64,000 bases of DNA from Flavobacterium luteum. GTDB taxonomy: Bacteria; Bacteroidota; Bacteroidia; Flavobacteriales; Flavobacteriaceae. Numbering within the stretch: the stretch's first letter is position 1; every line of letters begins with the position of its first letter. The notes beneath the pieces were generated by a model, which was given only the letters and a program-made list of their open reading frames with translations, was not told where the DNA came from and searched no databases. Position numbers and translations under genes: made by a program. Positions 62,741 to 64,000 of the stretch are shown piece after piece. The stretch is taken from contig NZ_WAEM01000006.1 in assembly GCF_008806775.1 (NCBI RefSeq), positions 1 through 64,000 of the forward strand, given 5' to 3'.

Positions 62741-64000
62741 ATGAAAAAAAGTTTACTACTATTATCTATTTCTTTATTTGCAATAACAACTACAATTGCT
62801 CAGAATAAAGTAAAAAAAGAGACTCCTAAAAAAGAGGTAAATGATGCAGCTATCAAAAGTAACACTTTCAACAGGTGGACCATTGAAGTAAGTGCTGGTA
62901 GAAGCAAAGGAATAAAACCCTACAATGTTGGTTATTTCGCAAGTGATCCTAGAACTTATTTAGGAAAACTTAGTTTCAATTCTTACAATGCAGGAGTTAG
63001 ATATATGTTTAGTCCTAAATTTGGGTTGAAATTAGATTTCTCTTCAGACTTATTTGAAAATGTTAAAGGAGCAGGCAGTAAAGAATTTAAAACACAACAA
63101 TACAGAGTTGGTATTCAGGGAGTTGTAAACGCATCTCGCCTTTTTGATATTGAAAAAGAATTGGGTCGATTTAATTTTCTTGTCCATGGAGGATTACAAG
63201 TAGGTCAAATTACACCTAAGTTGAAATCTTTTTCTAATTATAACAGAACAGAAGATAATGGAGGCGTGATTTTTGGTATTTCTCCAGAGTTTAGAGTTTT
63301 TAATAATTTTTCTATAATTGCTGACTACAGTATGGTTTATAATTATAGACAACATTATGCATGGGATGGTAATTATGCCCCAGAAGAAAATAATCTATAC
63401 GGGCAAATGATTTCTGCAACTATTGGTTTAACTTACTCATTTGGAGAAAATAATATGCACGGAGACTGGGCAACTATTATTAGCAAAGAAATGCTAGCAG
63501 TAGAAGCACTTGACAAGAAAGTTGGTGATATTGAAAAGTTAATGGATGATAGTGATAAAGATGGTGTGCCTGATTATTTAGATGTTGAAAACAATTCTAT
63601 TGCTGGAGTAGCAGTTGATACTAAAGGTAGAATGGTTGATGTTAACAAAAACGGTGTGCCTGATGAGTTAGAAAAATATTTAGCTAATAACTATTCTGAT
63701 AAAACAGAAACTAACACAATTATTGAAGGTGCTAAATCTGAATCAAAATCTGAATTAATTAAAGACTTAGTGAACAAAGGATATGTTGCAGCTTATTTTG
63801 AATTTAATGCTGTAAAACCTACAAGTATGTCATCTGATGGTATAGGGTTTATATTGAATTATTTAAGAGCAAACCCAACTTCATCTGTTGATATTATTGG
63901 TTATGCTGATGAAATTGGAAATAGTGCATATAATATTAAATTAGCAAACAATAGATCTAAGGCTGTTAAAGATATATTAATCAAATCTGGCGTTAACCCT
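62741..64000 (+). CDS. OmpA-family outer-membrane protein with TSP3 repeats, 5' part (runs off window end)
   Basis: The ATG at 62741 opens a frame with no stop for 420 codons to the window edge. Signal peptide 1-20 (MKKSLLLLSISLFAITTTIA), then an 8-stranded beta-barrel at ~45-240 (RWTIEVSAGRSKGIKPYNVG, AGVRYMFSPKFGLKLDF, ISATIGLTYSFGENN). TSP3-type calcium-binding motifs follow (DDSDKDGVPDYLDVEN, VDVNKNGVPDELEKYL). The OmpA peptidoglycan-binding domain begins near residue 350 (AYFEFNAVKPTSMSSDGI, DIIGYADEIGNSAYNIKLAN). It should link the outer membrane to the wall and is typical of abundant flavobacterial surface proteins. The stop lies outside the window. Confidence 0.9.
   Translation, partial: MKKSLLLLSISLFAITTTIAQNKVKKETPKKEVNDAAIKSNTFNRWTIEVSAGRSKGIKPYNVGYFASDPRTYLGKLSFNSYNAGVRYMFSPKFGLKLDFSSDLFENVKGAGSKEFKTQQYRVGIQGVVNASRLFDIEKELGRFNFLVHGGLQVGQITPKLKSFSNYNRTEDNGGVIFGISPEFRVFNNFSIIADYSMVYNYRQHYAWDGNYAPEENNLYGQMISATIGLTYSFGENNMHGDWATIISKEMLAVEALDKKVGDIEKLMDDSDKDGVPDYLDVENNSIAGVAVDTKGRMVDVNKNGVPDELEKYLANNYSDKTETNTIIEGAKSESKSELIKDLVNKGYVAAYFEFNAVKPTSMSSDGIGFILNYLRANPTSSVDIIGYADEIGNSAYNIKLANNRSKAVKDILIKSGVNP

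Overview
The window is chromosomal DNA from a member of the Bacteroidota, most likely Flavobacterium or a close relative. The reasons are strong AT richness, five proteins with type IX secretion (T9SS) C-terminal sorting domains (four type A, one type B), OmpA/TSP3 outer-membrane proteins, and many copies of the Bacteroidota -7 promoter element TAnnTTTG placed before genes that mostly lack Shine-Dalgarno sequences. The genus call is inference from gene content. I recognised families by motif reading; no database search was run.

Layout. 1-2400: the 3' end of an OmpA-family surface protein and an oligosaccharide flippase. 2592-10656: a type B T9SS protein followed by housekeeping genes (SpoU-type rRNA methyltransferase, bifunctional (p)ppGpp synthetase/hydrolase, Fur-type repressor, purA, nhaA). 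10657-11495: a regulatory stretch with three evenly spaced palindromes before an HU-like DNA-binding protein. 11739-29697: a surface-protein region with two giant modular T9SS proteins (2147 and 2507 aa) flanking a 1069-aa beta-helix protein; the giants share a C-terminal cassette of about 490 residues. 30303-34045: a lipoprotein / SdiA-regulated-domain protein / OprP-like porin operon and a lysine-rich, histone-tail-like small protein. 34391-46865: bipA, a PAS histidine kinase with a frameshifted response regulator, cysteine synthase, S9 peptidase, YbaB, threonine aldolase, prfB with its programmed frameshift, tRNA-Ser(GCT), thiolase and an NlpC/P60 hydrolase. 46868-48037: proline dehydrogenase.

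48135-56178 is the most distinctive block: a tightly packed nine-gene minus-strand operon with three photolyase/cryptochrome paralogs (cry-DASH, an FeS bacterial cryptochrome/photolyase and a third class-I-like member), plus TIGR03643, DUF2452, flavin reductase, DUF2071, an easily missed 45-aa DUF2256 protein and an SDR/DUF2867 protein. It reads as a light-dependent DNA-repair or light-response module. It lies between proline dehydrogenase and aroB.

56310-60568 carries aroB, an arginine decarboxylase, a deoxyhypusine synthase-like protein without the catalytic lysine, and an acidic-tailed hypothetical protein. The window ends with a type A T9SS protein (minus) and the 5' part of an OmpA/TSP3 outer-membrane protein that runs off the end.

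Most genes are single or in short operons separated by clear rho-independent terminators. The observations most worth following up are the three TGACCGCGGTCA operators, the photolyase operon with its hidden DUF2256 gene, the lysine-less DHS homolog, the broken response regulator, the -7 elements that sit so close to fur and the histidine kinase that their mRNAs may be leaderless, and a diverged intergenic repeat on both sides of the 30-34 kb operon.
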